From Rotaria socialis (Eukaryota > Rotifera > Eurotatoria > Philodinida > Philodinidae): a stretch of 64,000 nucleotides of DNA. Within the stretch, counting starts at the first letter, position 1. Each line of letters begins with the position of its first letter. The notes beneath the pieces were generated by a model that saw nothing but the letters and a program-made list of their open reading frames with translations, did no database searches and was not told the origin of the DNA. Where the stretch lies: NCBI GenBank assembly GCA_905331475.1, contig CAJNYU010000033.1, positions 1 to 64,000 on the forward strand, in the 5' to 3' direction. Both the position numbers and the translations under genes were made by a program. This document shows, in pieces, positions 37,980-48,918 of the stretch.

Positions 37980-39199
37980 TGGAAACTTCTATTTTTATTA
38001 GTTGTATTTTTCACGTAGCATTGCTGATAGTAGTAGAACATTATTCATCAAATAACCTCAGTAAATTCAAATGTTGTCTCTACATAACAACCTCCGATAG
38101 TGTCAGTATGTATGCCATAAAAACGATATTATTTCCAAGAAACAAATTTCATTGTACAAACTCTAATCTTACATTTTCAGACTGATTATCTTTCTGATTT
38201 CACATTCCATCATCTTGCAAGAGATAATTTCCAATTGACTTGTTTAACTCATCTCATAAACACTTTGCTTTTGAAAATAACAAGTCTTTTTTTTTTATCT
38301 CAGTCAATCATTTCTGGATGGTGAAAATGGCTTTGAAATGTGTTCCGAAAGTCATGCTCATAGAAAAAGAAAAATGAAATTAATCATTGAAAAATAAAGC
38401 CCTTGAAACAATCTATCTGATCTCTTGATTTCAGTTCATAGAACCGGAAATTACCACACATCTAGTCATGTATAAAAGCAATGTCTACTGATTATTAGCA
38501 ATATGCTAAAATGCTTTAAATTACATTTAGGAATAAATTTGCCGGAGCCTAGAATACTATTGTAAAGTAAGAATTTTAAACACTTCCTTATATTATGACT
38601 AGAGTTTGGTTTTGGCGAACGAATTCAACATTCTAATAGAAAAATAAATTCAAAAATTTAATTACTAGTGATGAGCCATTATTTAAGGCCTTCTACGTCT
38701 ACGATCTCCTGTCAATGAATTTTTAAAGACTATAGTTTTGTAGTATAACAAAGCTTAGAAAAAAATAAGCAGTCCATTGTTACTTTTAGATTCTTTCGAA
38801 TAATAGATACAGGACAAAAGATGTCCCTAGACTAAAGTATATTTCAAAGAAACACTTATACTCTCAATATAAGTATGTCTCATTAGTAAATCTTCAGAAA
38901 AATAGCAACTTTAAGTTGAACGCATATCATGTAAAATAATAGGTCTATTTTTACAAAGAAGAAATTTCGGTATAGAATAACTAATAAATAAAATAGACTT
39001 CCTTTTTGATTGTATACAACGTTACTTAATTCATAGTTTATTCTCTTGACGTACTTAAATATCATACGCATCGTAAATTGCAAGTAATACGTTCATATAT
39101 TAAATGATAAAAAAAAAGGAAAGAATTGAGTGACAACAGTGATGACCACGAAGACAGAAAAATGTAAAAAAGCCTAGAATTAAGAGAACGTGTCATTTC

Positions 39200-39240
<41 letters not shown>

Positions 39241-41014
39241 GCTAATAAAAGACTACAACTGTGAGTATGTGTACTCGTGTATGTACTTCTTTTTCTTGCG
39301 TTCGATGTCGCATTCTTATACAAGGAGAAGAGAAAATAAGTAAAAGTCTGTAAAATGTCTTTTTCATTCTTTCAATATTTGGCGGTGTCCACGGTAAAAC
39401 TGATGTATTGTATTTTTTTAAATAACAGTAAAATTGTTTTTCTTTTCATGGGAAACAATCTTTCTAGATATTCGCTATTAAACGGCTCGAGTACATGTCG
39501 AATTTAAAAGATATATTTATTGTTTTTCCTTTTTCTCTGTTTGACCTATAGAAACTGTGGTGATAAGTTTGGTTTTTTTAATCATTCGTAAGCCATGTAT
39601 AAGCAAAATAAGAAAGAAGTATAAAGAACTGTTTTTCTTCAGACATATTTGTCCTAATTTACATTCTCCCACTTTTTGTACGTGAAAGAGAAAAATCAGT
39701 TATGCGAACCTGAAATCAAATATTGATCGAGAATTCATCATAATTCTCATTATTGTTCTCGCTGTTTTTTTTATATTACAGTAAATCGACATCTGTACGT
39801 TGAAGATTTTTTTCTTTTATGAAATTATACTGAAAAGCCTTTCAAAAAGTATTACTATCTATTAAACAATCTCTTCATCAGTTGTTTCCATTGAACAAAG
39901 TAATCTTTAAGAGTAAGAAACATGACACTCCTAAAAGATATTTTTATGTCATTCGAATGCAAAAAACACTTTGCTTTTCTTTTTTTTTTTGTAAAACATT
40001 CTGCACTCTAATTTGAATCTACTTTGCTCCGGGGTGACAGTGTTAAGAAAAAGAAAAAATCGCGATTTATTAATAGGACAAATGCACGATAAAGAAAAAG
40101 AATACGTTCAAATATTAATGTTAGTGAAGAAGAGACGTTCGATTTCCATGAAATAGCTTAGATTCTAAATTTATTATTTTACTATGAGATTAGTCAGCGA
40201 ATAGTGATAAGATTATTATATTATATCTATAATCAAAAATAAACAATAGACTTCATACAATTTTCTTTTTCTTTGTAAGTAAGCAGTAAAGTGTATTATG
40301 TTTTCTTTTTAAGTATTCTCTTGGAGGTATTTATTAATAGAATCTAGTGGCTAGTAATTTTATTCTCTTTGTAGAAATACTATTAGCTAAGCGGTCTCGA
40401 TTGTTTAAATTGTCAGCGTATAGAAAAAAACTGGAGATAACAAAAGTCGCCACTTTCTAGTGTGATAAGGTCGGTATTCTGGTATAAAACGAGAAATTCA
40501 ATTAGATACCTGAGAAAATACTTTTTCGAAGTATTGTTTTGCAAGCCATATATTTGAATTAAAAAAAGTTATCTTAAAAATTATGCACGAATTTTGCTTG
40601 GTGTGAATAGAAGAAATGTAAGAACAATCGTGTAAACTCGGTGCACTTTGTCTTAAAATCAGTTGAGAGAAATGTCCAACGCTTCAATTTATATTATCGT
40701 TTTTAAATCAACTCCTATCAGCAGTGATAGAAATTTCTTGAATTATCTCAATTTGGATGCTTAACTCATTCTCGCAATATTTTTTTTCGTCATAAAAACT
40801 AAATAAATTTAACAGTAATGACATTTAAGTTGCTGATGGTACATCCAACTTGCGTGACATTAGAAAATCATTGATGCATTAATCATAAACAAAATTATCT
40901 TCAAAGACAAACGTTCAAACCAATTTTTTTCTTTCTTCTTTGGTAACTTCGTTTAAATACTATTAAGAAAACCTATTTCGATTTCATATCAAGTAGTAAC
41001 ACACATTTTAAACA
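37980..41014. other. 3-kb non-coding region upstream of the second nuclear receptor
   Basis: AT-rich, with an (AAT)n microsatellite at 39201-39240. No gene-like frame seen on either strand. The right end should include the promoter of the nuclear receptor fragment. Confidence 0.6.
39201..39240. repeat. (AAT)n microsatellite
   Basis: An uninterrupted trinucleotide run of about thirteen AAT units. Confidence 0.95.
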
Positions 41015-41632
41015 ATGAACACAACTCCTGTTAATCATAATCGATATCGAACATTAAATTTCAATCATGAATGTATTGTATGTGGTTCAAAGGCAGTCGG
41101 CATAAATTTCGGCGTGTCATCATGTGCTCCATGTAAAGGTATTTAATTATTTAGACAATTTCTTGCAATATTTTTCTAATAGAAACTTAATTTGTTTTTA
41201 AAAAAGCATTTTTCCGTCGTAATGCTCGACGAAAAGATGTAAGCAAATTGTTACAATGAGTTTCTATTGTCTATTAATGAAAAATTGATAATTATACAGG
41301 TTCTCACGTTACCCTGTCATCATTCTGATATAAATCCATTCGATGAAAATAATACTGATAGTAACGATATGGCAATGCGTTATTTACAAATTCGTCGATG
41401 TTCATCGTGTCGTTTACGTCGTTGTTTTGAAGTAGGCATGAAAGAAGAGCTGATTCGAACAGATGAAGAAAATCAACGGCATAGAGAACTTGTTGATAAT
41501 AATCGAAAACGACGAGAAACATTACAAAAACAAGAACTAGAACGAGAAAACCAATTATCATTAACTAAGGTATCGATATTCTCGCTCGAGAAGAACAGAA
41601 ATTTCATATTCAAAGAAAAAAACGAGTCGTAG
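41015..41632 (+). pseudogene. Nuclear receptor DNA-binding-domain fragment without ligand-binding domain
   Basis: Three exons, 41015-41138, 41207-41238 and 41300-41632, encode about 162 aa if exon 3 is read to its TAG. Finger I is normal (C20, C23, C37, C40; CAPCKAFFRR). Finger II has C58 but Asn64 where the second cysteine should be, and about 12 extra residues before C86 and C89 (RRCSSCRLRRCFEVGM). The hinge RTDEENQRHRELVDNN is strikingly like that of the receptor at 13218-14891 (RTEEQNQRHRALVQEN), and a GT dinucleotide (gtatcg, 41570) sits where that gene splices to its LBD exon. No LBD exon follows before the assembly gap at 42536. It is either a DBD-only receptor or, more likely, a decaying gene truncated near a transposon insertion. 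The missing LBD could also lie in the gap. Confidence 0.7.
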
Positions 41633-42214
41633 CCTGAATTGATATATTTTCAATGGATTACAAATCAAATAGATGTTCTAAGAATGCGCATTGAAGCACA
41701 GTTTTTAGACATAATTATTTGAATAAGTCTCAGGTAGGAAACAAATTTATTCAAAAACAAAAATTCTCAGTATGTTTTTAACAAAAACAGAATGTTTTTT
41801 TTTGCTTCAATTTCCATTTTAATCAGTGTTCTTACAACCATCAGATTTCAAGCATTAAGCATAGAGAAAGGTGTGCATTGTAGAGTCTATGACAATCGTT
41901 GACATAGAAACGTGCTCCTGGAGAGCGAGGTTCTTTTCATGATCCGTACTATTTTTCATTTAATAAAAGCCGTAATTAGTTTTTGTGAAATCATTCAACC
42001 AGTCGCTAACATGCAAATAATTAAATCAGTCAAATACTCATGAAGATTGTTATCTCATTGTATGTTGTTACTCAGCTTTCATTCGGAGCTACTATTGATT
42101 TTTCAAGCTGAAACAGATGAATCGATTTATAGAATTCAGAATATATGCTACGAAAAATGCTAAACTTTATTAGACATTTTCGTTATCCTGCTGATTTAGC
42201 GGCGATGATTCTGG
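41633..42214. other. Region where a ligand-binding-domain exon would be expected
   Basis: About 580 bp with no frame resembling a nuclear receptor LBD. Stops are frequent in all frames and no LPxDDxxxLLK-type signature is visible. Confidence 0.55.
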
Positions 42215-42400
42215 TGTGCCGTAGAAAGGTCGAAAGGAAAAATGCCGAAAGCAAAAATTTAAGGGGAAAAATGTCGAAAGGGAATAATGTCGAAAACAAA
42301 TTTTAGAACGGGGAAAAATGTCGAAAAAAATATAAAAAGAGAAAAACGTCGAACAATACATTTTACCACAAAAAAATGTCAAAATTCGAAATAAACGAAA
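42215..42400. repeat. Degenerate array of AAAAATGTCGAAA motifs
   Basis: The motif aaaaatgtcgaaa and variants (aaaaatgccgaaag, aataatgtcgaaaac, aaaaacgtcgaac) recurs about eight times with irregular 15-40 bp spacing. The structure resembles subterminal repeats of DNA transposons. It lies directly left of the assembly gap. Confidence 0.6.
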
Positions 42401-42535
42401 TAGCGATGTCTACCGTAAATGATGATTCCAAACGCGAATAATTCATGTTTTCTTTTCCCATAATTCTACTAGTCTAGATTTTGCACCTCTTGTAACAGTG
42501 ATGATTAATATACTTCATATAAATTAAATAAACAA

Positions 42536-42635
42536 NNNNNNNNNNNNNNNNNNNNNNNNNNNNNNNNNNNNNNNNNNNNNNNNNNNNNNNNNNNNNNNNN
42601 NNNNNNNNNNNNNNNNNNNNNNNNNNNNNNNNNNN
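42536..42635. other. Assembly gap (100 N)
   Basis: A run of exactly 100 undetermined bases, which suggests a scaffolding gap of unknown true size. It separates the nuclear receptor fragment from the hAT element and may hide the left end of that element. Confidence 1.
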
Positions 42636-42790
42636 CACCGTAAACGGGACTGAATTTTCATGGTTTACGGCTGTTTGTGTTCCGTACTCTCATGATAATA
42701 CGGTCCGTATTACTGCGCCAGATATTACGGCAAAATTTCGCCCCTAAAATAGTCGTATAGTAACCGTCAATGGCCGTATACGGGCCGCAC
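42636..42790. repeat. CCGTA/TACGG inverted-motif cluster
   Basis: The pentamers CCGTA and TACGG (or close variants) occur at least eight times in both orientations in about 150 bp, ending in the palindrome-like gccgtatacgggc. This looks like transposon subterminal sequence. It is immediately right of the assembly gap. Confidence 0.65.
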
Positions 42791-42811
42791 TGTTCGACCT
42801 GGGAAGGACCA

Positions 42812-45006
42812 ATGGACAAGTTCATCAAATTGAAAAAGTTAGCACCGCTTAAATCAAATTCTAAAGATCGAACAGTAATTCAAGAGGAATTTACAAAATG
42901 GATTTGCTCATCAATTCGTCCCTTTAACCTTGTTTCAGATCCTGGTTTGAAAACAATGTTACAAACAATTATTGATATTTGTGAGTTATCTAGTGTATTT
43001 CGATTCAATTGATCTGCTTTATATTTTTAGGTAAAAAATATCAAGGATCAATTAATATTGATGATATTCTTGCCACACCCACTACAATTTCAAATAATGT
43101 TAAAAAATTAGCTGAATACTACAGGTCTTTATTACGATCCATATTAATCGAACAAGCTGAATCTGGTACATTAGATGTTTGTCCTAACCTTTGGACTGAT
43201 AATCACAAGAAAATAAAATATCTAGGTGTAACAGTTTATTTCGTAACTAATGGATATGAATTATTTACATTTGATTTATGTTGCACCAGATTTAATGAAA
43301 TTGGCAAAGCAGGTGAGTCTGCTTTAAAAGTAACTAGATTAATCAAAAACAACAAGAACCTCTTCAAAAAGTTTCTTTGTAGGCTATACGTGAACAATTA
43401 AATTTATTTGGTTTATTATCGTATATGGATAACAATAAGATAACATTCACAAGTGATCGAGGTGCAAATATACTAAAAGCATTGAAAGGTAAATTTTTTA
43501 ATTACTTTCATTGTTTAATATGTAAAGTTACATTCTTTAGGGTATCCTGTAATTTACTGCTTTGCTCACCGGATAAATAACGTGCTAAAATTAGCAATCT
43601 ACCGAACAGCGCAGAATAACAAAAAACGAGTTTTGATAGCATCATCAACACCAGCAAAAAAGCAACTAAAAATGCTCCCACATGTTTGTGATTCATAATC
43701 TGATAGCAGTTCATCCGAAGATGATACTATAGCACCGTCACCATCCAAACATGGTGAAGCTAATACAGCATTATCAGATTTACCACCAAAGCCAAAAGAA
43801 GTTTTGAAGACAATCGCAACAAGTAAAAAACTTGTAAAATATGTGAAGTTGGTGAGTAAAGTAGCTAATACAACAAAACGATTCATTTCTTTATAAATAA
43901 AATTTTATTTCATCGAGGCTGGATTAAACAAAAACATTGAAGAACGTGGTGGTGTAGCATTAAAACAAAAATGTGTTGTCCGATGGCTTTCTATGTCAAA
44001 CATGCTAGAATCAGTCGACGCTTCCATTGAACATATAAGATTTATATTATTATCAAAGTCATCGAAGAGTCAATGTTATTTCAAATTGAATAATATCAAT
44101 ATTGATGCATTAAAAGATTTAATTGGTCTATTAAGCAAATTAAAAAATGTGTCTTCGCTAGTACAAACTGGTACTCGACCATCGCTACACATGGCTTATA
44201 TTTGTATCAATAAACTAGAACGTCATTTAAGTGGTATTAATGTTAATGCAGATGGTGAGAATATTGATATATATATGATCGTCATGAAGGTAGAATTGAA
44301 CTTAATGAGACAGACCAATTGCTTTACGCCAGCTTTTTGTTTCAGGTATTGATTTTTTTCGAAAACGTCTGATTCAATTGTTAAAATGTATGTTCACGTT
44401 CGATGATAAACATCTTGCAGCTGCTATACTTCATCCGCTTTATCGGAAGCTAACATTTGCTACAACATACTTTAAAAGTATTGCTCATTTCTATATTCGT
44501 GAACAATTAAATGATATTCTCGGTTTAAGTGAACAAGTACATCGAACAAATTCTGAACCATTAAAAAAAAGCACAAGTCCATGCAGGATCAATTCGCCGA
44601 TCCTGATGATAACAGCGATCCTGATGATATTGGCCCAATAGCAATGATAACATTTAAAAATGATGAACTTGAAAGGTATTTACGAATGAATATTGAAGAT
44701 ATTTACAAGCAATCAAATCCTTTAAAATTCTAGCATGATCATCAAAGCAAATTTCCCGGTTTATCATTACTGGCTCGTCGTCTCTTTTCTATCCGGATCA
44801 CATCTGCTGGAGTTGAGCGCCAATTGTCATTGGCAGGTTTGACAATAACCCAACGTCGTTCTTCTCTTGATCCTGATAGGGTAAACGACGATCTTTTTGT
44901 GCGTTCTATACAAAATGCTCTTGATTCAAAACCAGATTTTTTTTCTCTAAATACTGTTATCTTTTGTACTCGTATATCTACCCTTTATGTAAATATGTTG
45001 TATTGA
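42812..45006 (+). pseudogene. hAT transposase, inactivated
   Basis: Spliced transposase remnant. Exons 42812-42980, 43031-43329, 43383-43488 and one starting near 43542 join in frame, followed by pieces at 43918-44289 and about 44346-45006. hAT landmarks are present: the first catalytic aspartate region (PNLWTDNHKK), the second (FTSDRGANILKALKG), a C-x2-H pair (YCFAHRINNVLKLA), VVRWLSMSNMLESV, and the C-terminal dimerisation region (RLFSIRITSAGVERQLSLAG) with the third acidic residue. Lesions visible: an in-frame TAA at 43696-43698; a reading-frame change near the A8 run at 44573-44580; and a TAG at 44731-44733 where related proteins usually have tryptophan. An active copy elsewhere would be needed for any mobility. 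Family assignment is secure; exact intron borders are less so. Confidence 0.85.
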
Positions 45007-45127
45007 ATGAATAAATATTTCATCTAATCATGTCATCCTTATTCACATGACTTTCTTATCTTTTTATGAAGGCTGTTTTGCGATTTTCCTCAATGATTAT
45101 ATAATAATAGCCTATAGAGACTACACA

Positions 45128-45249
45128 CAGGCTCCAACAGACCAGGCCAGGCAGGCAGGCCAGGCTGAGAAAAACTAATGACAGGCGCAGGCAGGCGCGA
45201 AACGTTCATAGCCTGTCATGGGCAGGCCAGGCCCACACGAAGTAGGCCT
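45128..45249. repeat. AGGC-rich right subterminal array of the hAT element
   Basis: Repeated AGGC/GCCT motifs, including caggcaggcaggccaggc-like runs, immediately inside the right terminus of the hAT element. Much more GC-rich than its surroundings. Confidence 0.7.
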
Positions 45250-45315
45250 GTTTGGACCTCTGGAATGAAGTGATTGAAACAAATAGCATGTCGAAAGTCG
45301 AATGAAATTGAAGAT

Positions 45316-46350
45316 AAACTAGATGGTATTCGAGTTTCACTCGTATACGAAATGCGGTGCAAAGCACAAGTCGAGTAAACGAAAAAATAAAAAATTTAAC
45401 GGAAATGGAAGAAGCAATCTTAAAATTAATTAGACATCGTTAGGGCTTGATTAATTTCATAATCGGTCGAAACATATACCTTTTCGTGTCTTCAGCAGTT
45501 GTAATTAAAAACAAAAAAATCATTACATTTTTTTTAGTTCACAAGTAATCATAATAGAATTCATTACTGAGAAAACGTTTTTTTTCGTGATTATCACCAT
45601 AATCTTAGAGAATGCTTTTGATTGAACATTAAATTAGCGCAATGATTCACTAACTTAGATCAGATGCGAAGAAATAGACTATTGGCTACTATGGCTTGAT
45701 GACATCATTTTTAGTATCTCGAAACTCTAACGATGAAAACAATATAAAATCATCGTTTTTGAATGATATTTTTGGGCGAACGAAACTTAGTATTGAAAAT
45801 TTGAAAATAGATGTAACAAGTTCGATCTTGAAACTGTCATACCTAGTTCGAATGAATATTCTATCAATTACGATTTTGTAGATTACCGCGTCACTTAATG
45901 AGAATTTTTTATGCGTACTCAAGTTAGAAAGAAACTAGATGGTATTTAAGTGAAACTTGAATACGAAATCCGATACAAAGCTCGAATCGGATCTTCAGGA
46001 AAAAACTTCGATTCAGAGAAATCTTGAATACTTTTTATGTAACCATAATGAAATTCATCACTGAGGAAACTCTATTCATGCTGAGCGATATATTCTTAAG
46101 GATCGATTTCGATTGATCGATTAATTATCTTCATGATTCATTATCATAGAGCAGCTGTAAACGAGTAGACTATAGTGGCTAACATATGTTCATGACGTCA
46201 CTTTAATTATCTCTTGATAAATTTCTTTTATTTTCGCCATTTTTGAACCACATTTGTGAGTGAACGGAACTTCAGTTTAAAGATCCGAAAACAGATGCAA
46301 AAGGTTCGACCTTGACACTTTGATCTAACATTTCAACGAATTTTCTATGA
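45316..46350. repeat. Diverged tandem repeat, period about 616 bp
   Basis: The phrase aaactagatggtatt occurs at 45316 and again at 45932. Downstream matches keep the same order: catta/catcactgag before aaac, a gtagactat-like block, gacgtcac versus gacatcat, and gaacggaactt versus gaacgaaactt followed by agatgtaacaagttcgat versus agatgcaaaaggttcgac. The second copy is shorter by about 200 bp. Neither copy has a conserved open frame, so the unit appears non-coding. Confidence 0.75.
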
Positions 46351-46352
46351 CT

Positions 46353-46603
46353 CTTCAATCCCGAGATCATGGCACAAGAAAATGACTATTTTGATGCGTA
46401 GGCGTCAAGTTAAAAACAAAACAAAAACTCGCGACGGACTACATGAATGCGGTGCGAAGCACTGCATTAAATATTTTTCTNCTTCAATCCCGAGATCATG
46501 GCACAAGAAAATGACTATTTTGATGCGTAGGCGTCAAGTTAAAAACAAAACAAAAACTCGCGACGGACTACATGAATGCGGTGCGAAGCACAGCATTAAA
46601 TAT
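46353..46603. repeat. Near-identical 122-128 bp duplication across a single N
   Basis: 46353-46480 and 46482-46603 are almost identical (ttgatgcgtaggcgtcaag in both; the only difference I see before the ends is actgcatt versus acagcatt). A lone N at 46481 sits at the junction. This is probably a contig join in which the two ends overlap, rather than a real duplication. The phrase gcggtgcgaagcac also echoes gcggtgcaaagcac in the 616-bp repeat at about 45355. Confidence 0.85.
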
Positions 46604-47769
46604 AAATTTTTTGTCAAAATTTTTATGATTAATCAGTTGAAAAAGATGAAAATTGTTGAAATGTCTTTTATGGTTTATTTAAATAATCAGAATTTTATAA
46701 ATGAGAAGAATTTAATTCAAGAAGCAATACCAATTTAAAATGTCAAAGAGAATGTCAGTTCTGTTTGAAATGAATAAAGACTGAACGTGATCGGAATGTG
46801 AGATAAGAAAAAGAAGAATAAATAATAAAGTATTTATTAAAAAAACAGAAATTTCTTATGAAAGAAAAGCATTTTATTTTGGTTTTTATTCGAAAAAACT
46901 GAAAGCAGGAAATAAAATTTCTATAAAATGAAAGTTCATGAAATTATTAAAATTTCTTAAAATGAATCTGAAATCTATTTGATTAGAAGAAGAATGAGAA
47001 CATAGAATATGAATTCGTATTTTATATTGTATATTTATTTGCATAATTGAAAATATTTGAAATTCGATGAAACATATTCTAAAATGAACTCGCTTGTTAT
47101 TTTTCTTTGTAAGAAAAATCTTCAAATTAAAAGGAATAAATTGAGATAGAAATTTGAAAGAAAAATAATCTCGAATATAACTGAAATATTATTATTAGTT
47201 GAAGTTTTTCTTTTCTTTTGTGAATAATTGGCAGACGTTATTTGAATAACAGAAAATGTTGTCTTTGTTTTTTTTCAAATCTAATGTTTTCTATTTCTTT
47301 GTTTTTTTGCATGCTTTTCTTTTGTTTCTTTCAAACATGATTTGTTTTTGAGAAATGATCAAATATGAGATTAAACTAAATTGGAAAAATTCGTTTTTTT
47401 TATAGAAAAAAATATTCTTTAATTTTTACTCTGTAGAAAATACGATAAGAAATGATTCATCTATGTTTTAAGTAATTTGAAGTTTATTTAGTGTAAAATT
47501 TCTCGACGAAAATATTCGACTTACAGTTCTATTTATAAGATCAATTTTTATACTAATTTGAGATGGAAATCAAAGTATTCTTTTTATTTGGATGAGAGAA
47601 GAGCCAAAAAAAACTTTATTTCTTCTGTTTGAAAGAATTAATAGGAATCGATTCTGACGATTGAGTACTTTATGAAGTTTCAATGAAATTGATTTCTTTT
47701 ATTTGACAATCGCTAAAGAAACAGGTTTTTTCTTTTATTACTTTATCGTTTATTCATCTTTGTATTTAG
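46604..47769. other. AT-rich region upstream of the kinase fragment
   Basis: Very AT-rich with many poly-T and poly-A runs. I searched it for a kinase N-lobe (a glycine-rich loop and a VAIK-type lysine) and found none. Confidence 0.6.
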
Positions 47770-48368
47770 GAAGATTTTTTATATTTACTCAAGAATTCAG
47801 CCATATCAATTCATTCGAATTATATCATTCAATGCAAATGATTAATATTGTTCGACATTTATACAACAATAATATAATTTATCGTGATATTTGTCCACGA
47901 AATGTGATGATGGACCGTGATAAAAGGTTAAGATTAATTGATTTTGGTTTTGCCTACATCCTTAAAGATGATCAAGCGGTACAAAAGTTACCAATAGAAG
48001 GAGCAACAACATTTGCTGATATCGATTTCTTAACGGAATACATAGAAAATCCTCAAGCATATTTCTGGTACAACTATAAACGAAATTTTGATTTATTTTG
48101 TGCAATTAATGTTATCACATATATGATAAATAAAGAAGTTAAAGAAGGGATGAATGGAATTCATAGTACAGGAATATGCAAGAATAAGAAAGTACGTAAT
48201 GGCTTACAAACATGGAAACGTATGCAAACAAAGAATAAAGCCTATGATGCGTTATTGCAATCCATAGAAAACTTATCCATGGAATCAGATTTTGACAATA
48301 TGGAATTGATCTTAAAAAACAATTACAAAAATCTTCAAATGATTGATAATGAAAATTATGAGAAGTGA
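47770..48368 (+). CDS. Protein-kinase-like C-lobe, N-lobe missing
   Basis: The frame is open from a possible acceptor (tgtatttag, 47761-47769) to TGA at 48366-48368, about 200 codons without introns. It has a catalytic loop IIYRDICPRNVMM (Asp and Asn present, His of HRD replaced by Tyr, usual Lys replaced by Cys) and the magnesium-binding DFG in RLRLIDFGFAYI. An AxxT-type activation segment follows, but no clear APE motif. The remaining C-terminal part is Lys/Asn-rich. No glycine loop or catalytic lysine is encoded upstream, and the first in-frame ATG lies inside the C-lobe. It is either the last exon of a gene whose 5' part I cannot see or a fragment carried into this transposon-rich region. 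Kinase fold assignment is good; activity is doubtful. Confidence 0.6.
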
Positions 48369-48910
48369 AAGATAATAAAAGATAGATTTATGCACGAAAC
48401 TTAACTGAACTTTTCTTGTTATTTTTCTTGTGTTTGTAATTTTCTTTTTTTTTTGGTTCATATTGAACTTTATTTAATGAATACTAAGGATAAATTAGGT
48501 AATTAATAAAAAAAATAATATTTCGTTACTTAATAGATGTGTTTTATATTGTAATTCATCATAGACTATTGAAATATTGAATAATAAATGAGATTCTCGT
48601 TGATGATATGAGTATGTTGTAGTCAATAATCATCAGAGATTTTGAACAAATAGAAACAGACTAATTACAAACTTAAATTAAGAGTTTTTATTGGATTTAA
48701 TTTTCAATTTTCATGAAATGTTAATCTTTAAAATAGACAAACGAAATAAAAATAGAAATAAAATACATTAAAATATTAGAGTTGGGTGCGGGTGTAAACT
48801 TTCTATTTAATGCAGGGACACCCACACCCCCATCCCACACGAAAATACGTTTTCTTTGCTTCTATAAAAATTTAATTAATTCAAATCTTAGAAAACCAAA
48901 GTAAAACTAT
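48369..48910. other. Non-coding stretch between kinase fragment and MITE
   Basis: AT-rich except for a short GC-rich hairpin at 48784-48829: gggtgcgggtgt and acacccacaccc, 11 of 12 positions pairing. The preceding tagagttgggtgcggg resembles ends of some hAT-type elements. No gene seen. Confidence 0.5.
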
Positions 48911-48918
48911 AATATGGG
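48911..48918 (+). repeat. Left target-site duplication of the MITE
   Basis: The octamer aatatggg directly abuts the left terminus of the element at 48919-49379; the identical octamer directly follows its right terminus at 49380-49387. Confidence 0.9.

Larger units (their letters stand above)
42636..45262 (+). mobile_element. hAT-superfamily DNA transposon, left end lost in the gap
   Basis: The right end is caggcctacttcg-type sequence closing in tttggacctctg at 45262; its complement begins CAGAGGTCCAAACAGGCC, a typical hAT terminus. The 8 bp that follow (gaatgaag) are the candidate target-site copy, but the left partner is not visible. Right subterminal DNA (45128-45249) carries many AGGC/GCCT motifs; left DNA (42636-42790) carries CCGTA/TACGG motifs. 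Between them lies a disrupted hAT transposase gene. Confidence 0.8.

Noticed and set aside
46382..46738. 118-codon frame spanning the N at 46481
   Set aside because: Its first halves are the same peptide repeated because of the probable assembly duplication.
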